DNA of 64,000 bases, taken from NCBI GenBank assembly GCA_963743035.1, contig CAVUOB010000013.1:62001-126000 (forward strand). Reading direction: 5' to 3'. Position numbers and translations under genes: made by a program. This DNA comes from PALSA-911 sp963743035. Lineage in GTDB: Bacteria > Pseudomonadota > Alphaproteobacteria > Acetobacterales > Acetobacteraceae. Below the pieces are notes generated by a model. That model saw nothing but the letters and a program-made list of their open reading frames with translations. It had not been told where the DNA came from and did no database searches. Position 1 is the first letter of the stretch, and every line of letters starts with the position of its first letter. Below, in pieces: positions 19,101 to 27,642 of this stretch.

Positions 19101-19201
19101 TCCTCTACATCACCTGGTTCAAGGGCGGCGAGGGAGAACGCCCCCGGACTTCCACAACGCCCGTTGCGCCAATGTCGGCAGCTGCGGGCATCGATCGGTG
19201 A
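16100..19201 (+). CDS. RND family efflux transporter permease (AcrB/TriC-like)
   Basis: A 1033-residue inner-membrane proton-driven pump with the usual twelve helices and two large periplasmic loops. TM4 carries the paired aspartates in LLVDDAMTAVDAM (about residue 401-402). The TM10 position that is lysine in AcrB is arginine here (GMIARNAVILIEQ). This arrangement, with a short N-terminus and a GDTFGIIYGF segment, fits the TriC/VexF-like branch of HAE-1 pumps. It starts at GTG 16100 within the adaptor stop (GTGA). Substrates cannot be predicted. Together with the preceding gene it forms a two-gene pump operon lacking its own outer membrane component. Confidence 0.92.
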   Translation: MSGFNLSEWALRQRPLVIFFMIALVIAGALSYRNLGRAEDPPFTFRTMVVQAGWPGASLDDTLLQVTERLERTLQEVPNLDFLRSETVAGRTTIFVTVKGSTPPDQVPDIWYQVRKKIGDIRGTLPAGIVGPGFNDEFGDTFGIIYGFTADGFTHRELRDYVEAARSRLLQVADVSKIDIIGAQDERIFVEFSMETLAGLGVDRSTLVAALQAQNIVLPAGVIQTGDEALSLRVSGAFRSVQDVLAVNFVAGGRILRLSDIAQVHRGYADPPQPSFRINGHPAIGLAIAMREGGDILALGRNIAQAMAAIRADLPVGIDAIRVADQPVTVDHAIGDFTTSLWQAIAIIMAVSFVSLGVRPGMVIALSIPLTLAIVFPVMELMHIDLQRISLGALIIALALLVDDAMTAVDAMTTRLQAGDDMEKAAGFAYRTLAFPMLTGSFVTMAGFVPIGFAKSAAGEYTYSIFAVVSIALLVSWLIAVLFAPLLGAAFLRRPKPGEKPPEPGFSMRLYRRFLIGAMRARWLTLGVTLLIFAASLLGTRYVDRQFFPASDRLELLADLRLPQNASIHATQTLVDAFEKQLAKDPDIDSWSTYVGRGAIRFYLPLNVQLANPFFAQSVIIAKDLHARERLQVRLEKLLEEQFPSVVARISPLELGPPVGWPLQYRVSGPDPNEVRDIALKLSQVVAGDADARRVNFDWMEPARELRVHIDQDKARLLGLSSAAVASVLNSAISGSVVTQVRDSIYLIDVIVRATDEERVSVSTLRTLQVPLANGRTIPLNQFATFDYDQDFPLIWRRDRVPTLTVQADVAPGVLPDTVIDRLEPAIAALTASLPHSYHIALGGIAEESASSQASVMAVVPLMLFMMLTFLMIQLRSFQRLIIVLSVVPLGLIGVVAGLLVSGKPLGFVAILGILALIGMIARNAVILIEQVEAERDEGKNVWDAVIEASCSRFRPITLTAISTVLGMIPIAPTVFWGPMAYAIMGGLLVATVLTLIFLPVLYITWFKGGEGERPRTSTTPVAPMSAAAGIDR

Positions 19202-19246
19202 GCGTGCCGGCGGTTCTGGAATGGGGCGTCGCGGTGGGCGCCCGTC

Positions 19247-20749
19247 TCAGCCGGCGGTAGCCGGCCTGGGTGTTTTGGCGTTGTGAACGGGCCGCGACGC
19301 ACGGGCCCGCGGAGCGGCAGGTTCGGGCGGCCTGATCGGATAATTGTCCAGGAACTGCCGCAGCGGCTCCGACGTCACCACCGCGCCCTGGCCCGCCTCG
19401 ATCAGCTGGTCCACGTTCTCCCGGCTCAAGCTCAGCGTCGTCGGAATGGCCAGCAACTGCTCCCGTCTCGCGCTGTCCTGTATGTCCCCCAGCGAGATGC
19501 GGACGATGCTCGCCTCGACATCCTCACAGGGCGCAGCGTCGATGACCGGCGCACGCGCGCATCGGGCGGCGCGGATTGCCTGCGTGACCTCCTGGAGCTG
19601 CTGGTTCAGCGTTATCATCGTTTCGAAATTCATCCGGTTGATCTGCGACCCGCTGACCAGTCCGAATATTTCGAACAACCCGCCGACGGCGCGGCGCTGC
19701 GACACGGAGTAATCCTGCCCTGCCTGGCCATCCACGCTGATGACCAGGATGCGACGTATGCGGTCGAACCCGCGTGCGGCCAATGCCTGCGGCGACTGGG
19801 CCAGGTTCTGCATCATGCCGCCGATCATGCGCACGCCGAGATTGTCCGCGATCCCGCCATCGGCGAGATGGACAAAGCGCATGCGATCCGGGTCCAGGTA
19901 GCGATCGACGATATTTGCCTGTGCGCCGAGCCGGGAGAGCGGGTCCTGTCGCTCGGCCTCCGTGATGCGGCGCAGCCATCCCGGCTTACGGCCGTTACAA
20001 TCGGCTGCGTGATTGGTCAGCGTGATCGGAGAGAACAGGCCGGGGAAGGCGGCCGACGCGGCCACGGCACGGGCGAGGGGAAACTTCTTCACGTCCGAGC
20101 AGATCAGGTCGAACACCTCCTGGCCGAAGATGAACGGTGTGCCGGAACTGATCTCGGTCGCTCCGACCGCGATCAATGGCCGGCCGCGTTGCGCCAACGC
20201 GTCGAAATGCGCGCCCTGGAACATTGTGCGGTCATACACGCGTGCCATGTAATCATTGGTGCCGACCGTCGGGTCGATCAGCCATCCCCAGTTCCAGGGC
20301 AGCAGATAGATCCCCCAGACATAGGCATTGGTGTTGCCGTAAAGAAAATCCTCTTCGAACCGTCCGAAGGTTTCCTCCCGGTGCAGGCCATAATAGGTCG
20401 CCGTGAAACTGCCGCCGGATATGCCGGATATTCCGTCCACCTGATCCAGCAACCGGCGCGGACCGCTCGGCGTGGCAACCGAGACCTCCCGCATGCCCTT
20501 CAGCGCGCCATAGGCATAGGCGGCCGAGCGCTTGCCGCCCCCTGAAATCGCAACCAGTACCAGAAGATCGGGAGTGTCTTCCGCCGTGGCCAGAGCATCG
20601 AGACGGTAGCCGTCCCTGGAGATGGTCGCGCTTCCCGGCGGATTGAGCTGGTCCGGCGAGAGCGGTGTCGTATCGGCCACGATCAGCGACGCACAGCCCG
20701 TCAGCAACAGAGCAGCGCAGAACGAAGCGGCAGACATCCGCGACAACAT
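19247..20749 (-). CDS. Patatin-like phospholipase lipoprotein
   Basis: A 500-residue envelope lipase. A signal peptide ends in the lipobox LLTGC (Cys 19). The patatin domain starts near residue 65 with the oxyanion-hole GGGKRSA, then the nucleophile elbow GISGGS at about 105-112, and the catalytic aspartate in LADGGIADN at about 296-300. The C-terminal part (about 390-500) has a CARAPVIDAAPCED segment with two cysteines and a Pro/Ala-rich tail. It probably acts on lipids in the periplasm or outer membrane. It is convergent with the RND pump gene and divergent from the alpha/beta hydrolase. Confidence 0.9.
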   Translation of the reverse strand: MLSRMSAASFCAALLLTGCASLIVADTTPLSPDQLNPPGSATISRDGYRLDALATAEDTPDLLVLVAISGGGKRSAAYAYGALKGMREVSVATPSGPRRLLDQVDGISGISGGSFTATYYGLHREETFGRFEEDFLYGNTNAYVWGIYLLPWNWGWLIDPTVGTNDYMARVYDRTMFQGAHFDALAQRGRPLIAVGATEISSGTPFIFGQEVFDLICSDVKKFPLARAVAASAAFPGLFSPITLTNHAADCNGRKPGWLRRITEAERQDPLSRLGAQANIVDRYLDPDRMRFVHLADGGIADNLGVRMIGGMMQNLAQSPQALAARGFDRIRRILVISVDGQAGQDYSVSQRRAVGGLFEIFGLVSGSQINRMNFETMITLNQQLQEVTQAIRAARCARAPVIDAAPCEDVEASIVRISLGDIQDSARREQLLAIPTTLSLSRENVDQLIEAGQGAVVTSEPLRQFLDNYPIRPPEPAAPRARASRPVHNAKTPRPATAG

Positions 20750-20934
20750 GATGTTCAGCTTGCCCCTGGCGCTGTGTGTGCGAGCAGCGTATCAGCAGGG
20801 GCGGATACACGCCAGATACCGAGCGCCTGCCACTGGTGACGCGATAGGTTCGGAAGGCGGCTCAGCGCCCGCCAATGCGGGTATTGCCTACGGGTTGACT
20901 GTGTTCGCGACGAATATTCAACAGAGCCGGGACG

Positions 20935-22383
20935 ATGCGGGCCAGAATTATCAAGATTGTTAAGCGTGTGACGATCGTGCTTGCGATCAGCCTGATCACG
21001 TTGTTGGGGATCCGGGCCTATGATTCGCAACGCGGCCTGCCGCTGGAACCGTGGCACATATTCGTGCCGCATGAACTCAGTGCCAAGGCGATGGAGAACG
21101 CCGACTGGGCCCAATACCTGAAGGCCGAGGATGCCGTTTTCGATTCCGTGCGGACCGAGGTCACGCAGAGGCTGCCGCCCGAGGACCGCGTTCCCGTCAA
21201 CCGGTATTTCGAGGATAGCCCCGTCTATCCGGAACATTTTGCACAGGACTGGAACCGCTCCTATGTGCTGGAACCCGATGGGCCTCCTGTCGGTGCGGCG
21301 GTATTTCTGCATGGCCTGACCGATTCGCCCTACAGCCTGCGTCATATCGCCCGGCGCTATCGGGCACACGGCTTTGTATCGATTGCCATCCGGCTGCCGG
21401 CCCACGGCACCGTTCCGGGCGCGCTGACCGATGTGGAATGGGAAGATTGGATGGCCGCCACGCGGTTGGCGATCCGGGAGGCGCGCAGACGCATCGGTCC
21501 GTCGCTGCCGCTGCATCTGGTCGGGTTCTCCAATGGCGGCGCGCTGGCGATGAAATATTCGCTCGACGCGCTCGAGGATCCCAAATTGACGCGGGCGGAT
21601 CGGATCGTGCTGATTTCGCCGATGATCGGCATATCCACCTTCGCGCGCTTCGCGGGACTTGCCGGCTGGCCGGCGATCTTTCCGGCGTTTGCGAAGGCGG
21701 CGTGGCTCAGCGTGGTGCCCGAATTCAATCCGTTCAAGTACAACTCGTTTCCGATCAACGGCGCGCGCCAGTCGTATCGCCTGACCGTCGCCCTGCAGCG
21801 GCAGATATCGGACGGCGCACGGCAGAACCGGCTGGGTGAATTGCCGCCGATCCTGACGTTCCAGTCGGTCATGGATTTCACGGTGAGCACGCGGGCGGTG
21901 ATTGCCTCGCTGTACAACCAGCTTCCTGCCAACGGCAGCGAGCTTGTCCTGTTCGATATCAATCGGGCGGCCAAATTCGGTCCGCTCTTTCGCCTTGCGT
22001 CGGAAACCTTGCTGACCCGGCTGCTGCCGTCTCCGCCAAGGCCGTATCGCACGACGGTCATCACCAATCGCGACACTGAGAGCGGGGACGTGGTCGAGCG
22101 CGTCATCGAGGCAGGTGCCACCACCGAACAAATCCGTGACCTGGCAGAGGCCTATCCGACCGAGGTGTATTCCCTCTCCCATGTCGCGCTGCCATTTCCG
22201 ACCAGCGACGGCCTGTACGGATTACGGCCGGACCCGGCTGAGGATTTCGGCATCACCCTGGGCTCGACGGCGACGCGGGGCGAGGTGGGAGTGTTGATCG
22301 TCAACCTCGATTCGTTGCTGCGGATGTCGTCCAATCCGTTCTTCCCGTTCATGATGGGCCGGATTGAGGCAGGCATCCATTGA
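20935..22383 (+). CDS. Membrane-anchored alpha/beta hydrolase
   Basis: A 482-residue protein. A hydrophobic N-terminal segment (about 8-25) should act as an uncleaved anchor or signal, so the enzyme faces the periplasm. The hydrolase fold is shown by AVFLHGLTDSPYSLRHIA (oxyanion HG, about 124-130) and the nucleophile elbow GFSNGG (about 200-205). A late FPTSDGLYGLRP region and a histidine in LSHVALPFP probably complete the triad. Short-chain lipid esters are likely substrates, but this is not specified by the sequence. The Shine-Dalgarno is weak (GGGAC). The patatin lipoprotein is divergent, 185 bp away. Confidence 0.85.
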   Translation: MRARIIKIVKRVTIVLAISLITLLGIRAYDSQRGLPLEPWHIFVPHELSAKAMENADWAQYLKAEDAVFDSVRTEVTQRLPPEDRVPVNRYFEDSPVYPEHFAQDWNRSYVLEPDGPPVGAAVFLHGLTDSPYSLRHIARRYRAHGFVSIAIRLPAHGTVPGALTDVEWEDWMAATRLAIREARRRIGPSLPLHLVGFSNGGALAMKYSLDALEDPKLTRADRIVLISPMIGISTFARFAGLAGWPAIFPAFAKAAWLSVVPEFNPFKYNSFPINGARQSYRLTVALQRQISDGARQNRLGELPPILTFQSVMDFTVSTRAVIASLYNQLPANGSELVLFDINRAAKFGPLFRLASETLLTRLLPSPPRPYRTTVITNRDTESGDVVERVIEAGATTEQIRDLAEAYPTEVYSLSHVALPFPTSDGLYGLRPDPAEDFGITLGSTATRGEVGVLIVNLDSLLRMSSNPFFPFMMGRIEAGIH

Positions 22384-22399
22384 GCCGATTTCGATCGGC
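22384..22399 (+). terminator. Hairpin with UUCG tetraloop directly after the hydrolase stop
   Basis: A perfect 6-bp stem (GCCGAT / ATCGGC) closing a TTCG loop begins one base after the TGA. It lacks a T-run, so it may be a 3'-end stabilising hairpin or part of a Rho-dependent end rather than a classical intrinsic terminator. Confidence 0.4.
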
Positions 22400-22542
22400 G
22401 CGGTCGACGGCGACGATAAGGCGGCTCTGCAGCGCGGATGGGTAGCCACTTGAGGCAGTCGGGCCGCGGGTATACGCTGGCCGGGCCTGAAGAATGCTTT
22501 TGCCTCATACCCTGATGGCCGGCTGGAACACACGGCGGGGAC

Positions 22543-23562
22543 ATGATGACACCCGAAACATTCTCCACCCACTCGTTGCCGGCGAAAGAACAGCTCGACG
22601 CCTGGCGCGGCTGGTTCGATGCCGTCTTCGACGTGATGCCTCGCCAGTCGGTGGAAGAGTGTTTTCGCGCGGAGAGCCAGCTCTGGACGCTGGATGGGTG
22701 CGCGATCAGCCGGGTCTCCGCCCCATCGCTGCATGCCGCCCGGACAAAAGCCCTGATAAGGCGCAATCCGGTGGATCATTGGGTGATTACCCTCGGCCAC
22801 CGGGTTACCACAGGTATTGTAACCCAGAACACATCGCTGGAAGCGCCTGCCGGGACGCCGTTTGTCTTGTCGCTCGGCGACGAATTGGTCAGTGAACGAG
22901 GCCAGGACGAGCGGCTGCAGCTCTACCTGGCGAGAGACGGTTTCCGCGATATCGCGCCGCAGCTCGACGCGGCGCGGGGGATGGTCCTGGACACGCCGCT
23001 GGGACGATTGCTGGCCGATTACATGATCCTGCTGGAGCGACGCCTTCCGGAGATGAGGCACGAGGACCTGCCGCGACTGACCGGAGCCATCCGCGCCATG
23101 GTTGGGGCTTGCATTGCGCCGTCATCCGATCGGGTCGCCATCGCTTCGGCGCAGATCGATCTGAGCCGGTTGGAGCGGGTGCGGCAGGCAGTCCGCAGAC
23201 ACCTGCATGTGCCGTCGCTGGGGCCAGGTATGCTCTGCCGGCTGGTGGGCACCTCGCGGTCCCAACTCTATCGTCTGCTCGAAGGCGAGGGTGGCGTGGC
23301 ACGTTACATCCAGCGCCAGCGTCTGTTGGCGAGCTACGCGGCGTTGTGCGATGTGTCGAATACCAACCAGATCGCGGCGATCGCCGAGGATCTGTGTTTC
23401 CAAGACGCGTCGAGCTTCAGCCGGGCGTTCCGACAGGAGTTCGGCATGAGTCCGCGCGATGTGCGGGCCTCTTGCGTAACAGGGGTGGTTCCGGTGGCAC
23501 ATCTGAAGGATCGCGTGGGCACCGAAAGCCGCAGTTTAGGCGACTGCCTGCGCGCCTTTTAG
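22543..23562 (+). CDS. AraC-family transcriptional regulator
   Basis: A 339-residue protein. The N-terminal half (about 1-200) resembles the AraC-binding-like sensing domain (VSAPSLHAARTKALIRRNPVDHWVI, then GTPFVLSLGDEL). The C-terminal half (about 225-320) holds the two helix-turn-helix motifs, MLCRLVGTSRSQLYRLLE and IAEDLCFQDASSFSRAFRQEFG, with the closing MSPRDVR. A target cannot be assigned. The neighbouring hydrolase on the same strand, 159 bp upstream, or the efflux genes are possible candidates. Confidence 0.9.
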   Translation: MMTPETFSTHSLPAKEQLDAWRGWFDAVFDVMPRQSVEECFRAESQLWTLDGCAISRVSAPSLHAARTKALIRRNPVDHWVITLGHRVTTGIVTQNTSLEAPAGTPFVLSLGDELVSERGQDERLQLYLARDGFRDIAPQLDAARGMVLDTPLGRLLADYMILLERRLPEMRHEDLPRLTGAIRAMVGACIAPSSDRVAIASAQIDLSRLERVRQAVRRHLHVPSLGPGMLCRLVGTSRSQLYRLLEGEGGVARYIQRQRLLASYAALCDVSNTNQIAAIAEDLCFQDASSFSRAFRQEFGMSPRDVRASCVTGVVPVAHLKDRVGTESRSLGDCLRAF

Positions 23563-23668
23563 AGGTCCGGGCCCAGAACGGCGTTGACGTGTGGATCGGA
23601 TGATGGGGCGAGCCAATCACCACGCGCTCCCGAGAGGGAGGGAAGCTGCCCAATTCATTGAAAAAATC

Positions 23669-23743
23669 TGGAGCGGGCGAAGGGATTCGAACCCTCGACC
23701 CCAACCTTGGCAAGGTTGTGCTCTACCCCTGAGCTACGCCCGC
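23669..23743 (-). tRNA. tRNA-Gly (anticodon GCC), CCA encoded
   Basis: On the minus strand the sequence folds into a full cloverleaf: acceptor GCGGGCG/CGCCCGC, D-arm GCTC...GAGC, anticodon stem CAACC/GGTTG around TTGCCAA (anticodon GCC), T-arm GAGGG-TTCGAAT-CCCTT and discriminator T. The CCA end is genomically encoded (23669-23671). Without CCA the gene is 23672-23743. Confidence 0.97.
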
Positions 23744-23970
23744 GTCGTGAACCGGTGGCCGGTCCAAATCGCGTCCAGGGCGCGGGTTCTAGGCGGGTTT
23801 TTCGGCGAATGCAACCCACCAACCTGCATCCGCCGTCGATTCGTGCTCGGCTGCTCTGGACGACGGGGGCGGGGGGCGGCATGGTCCGCGCAGTGCATCG
23901 CGATGCTTGTCTTTGTCGCCGGCAATCAACATCTATCCACTCTCAGCGCTCAGCCAGGAAACGCCGACCT

Positions 23971-24918
23971 ATGGACCACATGATCAGCCCCAACGCCGGG
24001 CAAGTCCCCGGACAGGCTCCGAATGATGCCTCCCTGATCGTCGATGGCGACCAGAAGACGTTCATGCAGGATGTCGTCGAGGCCTCGCGCAGCATGCCTG
24101 TGCTGGTGGATTTCTGGGCGACCTGGTGCGGCCCCTGCAAGACCTTGACCCCGACGCTGGAGAAGGTGGTGCGTGCCGCCGGCGGGCGGGTGAAGCTGGT
24201 CAAGATCGATATCGACGCCAATCGCGGCCTGGTGCAGCAGCTGACCCAGCTCGGCCTGCCGCTGCAATCCGTGCCGACCGTGGCCGCCTTCTGGCAGGGC
24301 CAGATCGCCGACCTGTTCCAGGGCGCTCTGCCGGAATCGGAGGTGAAGCGCTTCGTGGAAACCCTGCTGAAGCTCGCCGGCGGCTCGATGCCGGGCGCCG
24401 ATCTGCTCGCCGAGGCCAAGGAAAGCCTGGAACAGGGCGACGCCCAGCAGGCCGGGGAGATCTTCTCCGCGCTGCTGGAGCAGGAGCCGGAGAATCCCGA
24501 AGCCTGGGCCGGCCTGATCCGCGCATTGATGGCGCTGGGCCAGGAGGAGCAGGCCAGGCAGGCGCTGCAACAGGTGCCTGCCAAGATCGCCGAGCATGCG
24601 GATATTGTCGGCGTGCGCAGCGCACTGGCGCTGGCCGAAGAGGGGCGCGCCGCGCAGGGGCAGCTGACCACGTTGCAGGAGCGGCTTGCCGCCGACCCCG
24701 CCGATCACGCGGCGCGCTATGACCTTGCCACCGCCCTGAACGCCATGGGCGAGCACGAGGCCGCCGCTGATGCCCTGCTCGAGATCATGCGCCGCCAGCG
24801 CGGCTGGAACGAGGATGCGGCCAGGCTACAATTGCTGAAGTTCTTCGAGGCCTGGGGCATCGACGATCCCGTCACGATGGCCGCCCGCCGCAAGCTTTCC
24901 ACACTGCTGTTCAGCTGA
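23971..24918 (+). CDS. cnoX: CnoX/YbbN-type thioredoxin-TPR protein
   Basis: A 315-residue protein. An N-terminal thioredoxin domain (about 20-130) with an intact WCGPC active site (C53, C56) and the QSVPT cis-proline is followed by tetratricopeptide-like helices (about 145-310; repeated EQGDAQQAGEIFSALLEQEPENPEAW style). This is the layout of YbbN/CnoX. E. coli CnoX (SxxC) is a holdase, while alphaproteobacterial forms with CxxC are redox active. ATG 23971 is 11 bp after AGGAA. The next gene begins 16 bp downstream, so the two are an operon. Confidence 0.9.
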   Translation: MDHMISPNAGQVPGQAPNDASLIVDGDQKTFMQDVVEASRSMPVLVDFWATWCGPCKTLTPTLEKVVRAAGGRVKLVKIDIDANRGLVQQLTQLGLPLQSVPTVAAFWQGQIADLFQGALPESEVKRFVETLLKLAGGSMPGADLLAEAKESLEQGDAQQAGEIFSALLEQEPENPEAWAGLIRALMALGQEEQARQALQQVPAKIAEHADIVGVRSALALAEEGRAAQGQLTTLQERLAADPADHAARYDLATALNAMGEHEAAADALLEIMRRQRGWNEDAARLQLLKFFEAWGIDDPVTMAARRKLSTLLFS

Positions 24919-24934
24919 GGGCCGGATCCCGCCC

Positions 24935-25600
24935 ATGGCGGCATTCAACCCTGGCCTGAAGGACCTGCCGGCTACCTTTCCGGTATTTCCGCTGCCCGGC
25001 GCGCTGCTGCTGCCGCGCGGCAAGCTGCCGCTGAACATCTTCGAGCCGCGCTATCTCGCCATGGTCGAGGATGCGCTGGGCGCGGGGCGGATGTTCGCCA
25101 TGATCCAGCCCGACGCATCCGCGCCGGCGGGGGCCAATGGCCCTGGCCTGTTTCGCGTCGGCTGCCTCGGGCGGCTGACCTCGTTCAGCGAGACCGAGGA
25201 TGGCCGCTACATGATCACCCTGACCGGGGTGATCCGCTTCCATGTCGCCGAGGAACTGGACATGGTGCGCGGCTACCGGCGCGTGCGCGGCGATTTTTCG
25301 CCCTTCGCCGCAGATCTGGATGTGTCGGTCCGGCCGGCCGGCGTGGACCGGGGAACCCTGTTCACGGCGCTGCAGGACTATTTTTCCCATCGCAACATCG
25401 ATGCCAACTGGGAAGCCATCCGCAGCCTGCCGGAAGCTGCCCTTGGCGTGACGCTGGCGATGGTCTGCCCGTTCGAGCCGGCGGAAAAGCAGGCATTGCT
25501 GGAAGCGCCCACCGATGCGGAACGCGACCGCACCCTGCTCGCGCTGCTGCATATGGCGGCGATGGACAATGACGATGGAACAGGCCGGCCGGCAAGCTGA
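24935..25600 (+). CDS. LON peptidase substrate-binding (N-terminal) domain protein
   Basis: A 221-residue stand-alone Lon N-domain protein: FPVFPLPGALLLPRGKLPLNIFEPRYLAMVEDAL is the conserved beginning, and GRLTSFSETEDGRYMITLTGVIRF the second conserved block. No ATPase or protease domain follows. In alphaproteobacteria it commonly sits between the ybbN-type gene and a Trm112-like gene, as here. A role in substrate recognition or protein quality control is assumed, not demonstrated. Confidence 0.92.
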   Translation: MAAFNPGLKDLPATFPVFPLPGALLLPRGKLPLNIFEPRYLAMVEDALGAGRMFAMIQPDASAPAGANGPGLFRVGCLGRLTSFSETEDGRYMITLTGVIRFHVAEELDMVRGYRRVRGDFSPFAADLDVSVRPAGVDRGTLFTALQDYFSHRNIDANWEAIRSLPEAALGVTLAMVCPFEPAEKQALLEAPTDAERDRTLLALLHMAAMDNDDGTGRPAS

Positions 25601-25621
25601 GCCGTGCGAAAAGGTGCAACC

Positions 25622-25831
25622 ATGACCGAATCAGAAACCGAACCCGCTGCCCGCCACGCCCCGATCGATCGGCGGCTGCTGGAAATCCTGGTCTGCCCCG
25701 TCACCAAGGGCCCGCTGGAATACGACGCCGTGCATGGCGAGCTGATCAGCCGCCGCGCCGGCCTGGCTTTCCCCGTGCGCGACGGCATACCGATCATGCT
25801 GCCTGAGGAAGCGCGGCCGCTGGAGCCCTGA
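25622..25831 (+). CDS. Trm112-like/YcaR family protein
   Basis: A 69-residue protein of the Trm112/UPF0434 family: DRRLLEILVCPVTKGPLEYD near the N-terminus and the AFPVRDGIPIMLPEEAR ending are diagnostic. It keeps one CP motif but lacks the second zinc-binding cysteine pair (no CxxC), as is usual for bacterial short forms. ATG 25622 with AAAAGG ahead is chosen over the GTG at 25604. Its last base overlaps the start of the DUF971 gene. Confidence 0.92.
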   Translation: MTESETEPAARHAPIDRRLLEILVCPVTKGPLEYDAVHGELISRRAGLAFPVRDGIPIMLPEEARPLEP

Positions 25832-26178
25832 TGCCCACCGCGGTCGAGATCCGTCTGAACCGGGCCGATCAGGTGCTGGATGTCACCTTCGATGACGGCA
25901 CCAGCTTCGCTCTGCCGGCCGAGTATCTGCGGGTGGAGAGCCCGAGCGCCGAGGTGCAGGGCCATTCCCCCAGCCAGAAGGTGACGGTGCACGGCAAGCG
26001 CGACGTCGCCATTACCGCCGTCGAGCCGGTTGGCAATTATGCCGTCCGGCTCAGTTTCGACGATCTGCACGATACCGGGATCTATACCTGGGACTATCTC
26101 CATGAGCTCGGTGCCGAGCAGTCCCGGCGCTGGTCGGCCTATCTGTCGGCGCTGGCGGCAAAGGGCCTGAGCCGGTAG
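25831..26178 (+). CDS. DUF971 (gamma-butyrobetaine hydroxylase-like N-terminal domain) protein
   Basis: A 115-residue single-domain protein. VEIRLNRADQVLDVTFDDGTSFALPAEYLRVESPSAEVQGH and NYAVRLSFDDLHDTGIYTWDYLHELG match the DUF971 family. That domain occurs alone in bacteria, at the N-terminus of eukaryotic gamma-butyrobetaine hydroxylases, and fused to Apbc/HCF101-type iron-sulfur carriers. Its biochemical role in stand-alone form is unknown. The ATG overlaps the Trm112-like stop (TGATG), so it is translationally coupled. Confidence 0.9.
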   Translation: MPTAVEIRLNRADQVLDVTFDDGTSFALPAEYLRVESPSAEVQGHSPSQKVTVHGKRDVAITAVEPVGNYAVRLSFDDLHDTGIYTWDYLHELGAEQSRRWSAYLSALAAKGLSR

Positions 26179-26189
26179 AGGGGGCGGTC

Positions 26190-26711
26190 ATGAAGGGGCG
26201 CATGCGGGTTCTGGAGACCGACATAACCCGTCTCGATGTCGATGCCATCGTCAATGCGGCTAATTCTTCGCTGCTCGGCGGCGGCGGCGTGGATGGTGCG
26301 ATCCATCGCGCGGCCGGGCCCGAACTGCTGGCGGAATGCCGGCAGATCGGCGGATGCCCGACCGGGCAGGCCCGCATCACCGCCGGATACCGGTTGAAGG
26401 CCCGCTTCGTCATCCACGCGGTGGGACCGGTGTGGTACGGCGGCGCACAGGGCGAGGCGGAGCTGCTGGCCAGCTGTTACCGGGAAAGCCTCCGGCTTGC
26501 TGCCCGTCATGGCATCGCCAGTCTGGCGTTTCCCGCCATCAGCTGCGGCGTCTATGGCTATCCGATCCCGCAGGCGGCCGAGGTGGCGGTCGGTACCGTC
26601 GCGGCCGCGCTGGCGGATCATCCATCGGTCACCGATGTCGCCTTTGCCTGCTTCGGGCCGGAGGTTACCGGCGCCTATCGCGCCGCCCTGGCGGCGTTGC
26701 CGATGGCATAG
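26190..26711 (+). CDS. Macrodomain protein (O-acetyl-ADP-ribose deacetylase, YmdB-like)
   Basis: A 173-residue macrodomain. VDAIVNAANSSLLGGGGVDGAIHRAAG (about 15-42) contains the ADP-ribose-binding asparagines, the catalytic aspartate and the GGGGVD loop of the YmdB/MacroD class. VIHAVGPVWYGG and ISCGVYGYP are the other conserved blocks. It should remove acetyl or ADP-ribosyl groups from ADP-ribose derivatives. It starts 11 bp after the DUF971 gene, at the end of the cnoX operon, and is convergent with the methyltransferase. Confidence 0.92.
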   Translation: MKGRMRVLETDITRLDVDAIVNAANSSLLGGGGVDGAIHRAAGPELLAECRQIGGCPTGQARITAGYRLKARFVIHAVGPVWYGGAQGEAELLASCYRESLRLAARHGIASLAFPAISCGVYGYPIPQAAEVAVGTVAAALADHPSVTDVAFACFGPEVTGAYRAALAALPMA

Positions 26712-26732
26712 CCGGCCGCCGCTGCGGTGCCG

Positions 26733-27512
26733 TCAGGCTGGTTGTGCGACGATCAGCATATGGCGGCCAAACCGGCGTTCCAGGGCGCGAAACATCGCCG
26801 GCGGCATGGCGGCGAACCATGGCTGCAGCTCGTACTCGCCGCGCGCATAAGCTTCCGGCACATACGGGAAGATGTAATCCTGCGTAATCGAGGTGGCGGC
26901 GAAATCATTGGCCCGCAGCAGTGCCCGCGCCTCGGCCCGCGAATAGCTCGCGGCCGCCGGCGCGCCGGGCGGATCGGTCGGCTCCAGCCCGGCCTGGATC
27001 CCGGACTCGCCCAGGGCGTCGCTCCAGGACTCGCTGGCCGGCAGCATCAGCCGGAATTCGCCATCGGCACGAATGGCACGCCGCGCCTGGCGGATCACCA
27101 CCTCCGGGTTCGCCATCCGGTGCAGCGCGTCGAAGCAGTAGATCAGGTCGAACGAGGCCTGGCGCACATGTTCCATGAGCTCCGCGGCGTCGGCATGGAC
27201 CAGTCCGCCATCGACCTTGGCAAGGCGGAACCATTGGCGCGCCTGGCGCAGCGCCGCGCGCGAGATATCGATGCCGGTATATTCCGCGCCGGCGCGCAGG
27301 AACCCCACCGCATCGGCGCCGATCCCGCAGCCGAGTTCCAGCACGCGGCGATCGTTCCAGCGCGGATATTCGGCAAAAACCTGGATATGCGGCGTGAGAA
27401 AGGCGCGGTGCGCCGCGAATGCGTCAAAGAATTCCTGCGTGCCGGGCTCTCCGGCAGGGCGCGGGGCAGCACGCGACATCTCCTCCGTTGCGGCGTCTGT
27501 TCTGGCGTTCAT
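26733..27512 (-). CDS. Class I SAM-dependent methyltransferase
   Basis: A 259-residue protein with a Methyltransf_11/25 Rossmann core: motif I VLELGCGIGADAVGFL (about 57-72), the ribose-binding acidic residue in YTGIDISRAAL, motif post-I HADAAEL, and motif IV FDLIYCFDALHRMANPE. The C-terminal third contains a SYSRAEARALL segment and ends RRFGRHMLIVAQ, typical of methyltransferases acting on small molecules or lipids. The substrate is unknown. No operon partner is on the same strand. Confidence 0.85.
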   Translation of the reverse strand: MNARTDAATEEMSRAAPRPAGEPGTQEFFDAFAAHRAFLTPHIQVFAEYPRWNDRRVLELGCGIGADAVGFLRAGAEYTGIDISRAALRQARQWFRLAKVDGGLVHADAAELMEHVRQASFDLIYCFDALHRMANPEVVIRQARRAIRADGEFRLMLPASESWSDALGESGIQAGLEPTDPPGAPAAASYSRAEARALLRANDFAATSITQDYIFPYVPEAYARGEYELQPWFAAMPPAMFRALERRFGRHMLIVAQPA

Positions 27513-27642
27513 CCTGCCCTCTCTGCCGGTTGCGTCAGGCCGACAGCGAGGTGACGGATGCCGGCGCAGGCGAACAACTTTTAGGTTCGCCGTGCCGCGA
27601 ATTCAATCCTGGGGGTCCGGGCCAGATCCCGGCCGGCGGACC

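Noticed and set aside
23950..24756. Minus-strand open frames over the cnoX gene
   Set aside because: The thioredoxin and TPR sequence on the plus strand is clear; the antisense frames have no recognisable domain.
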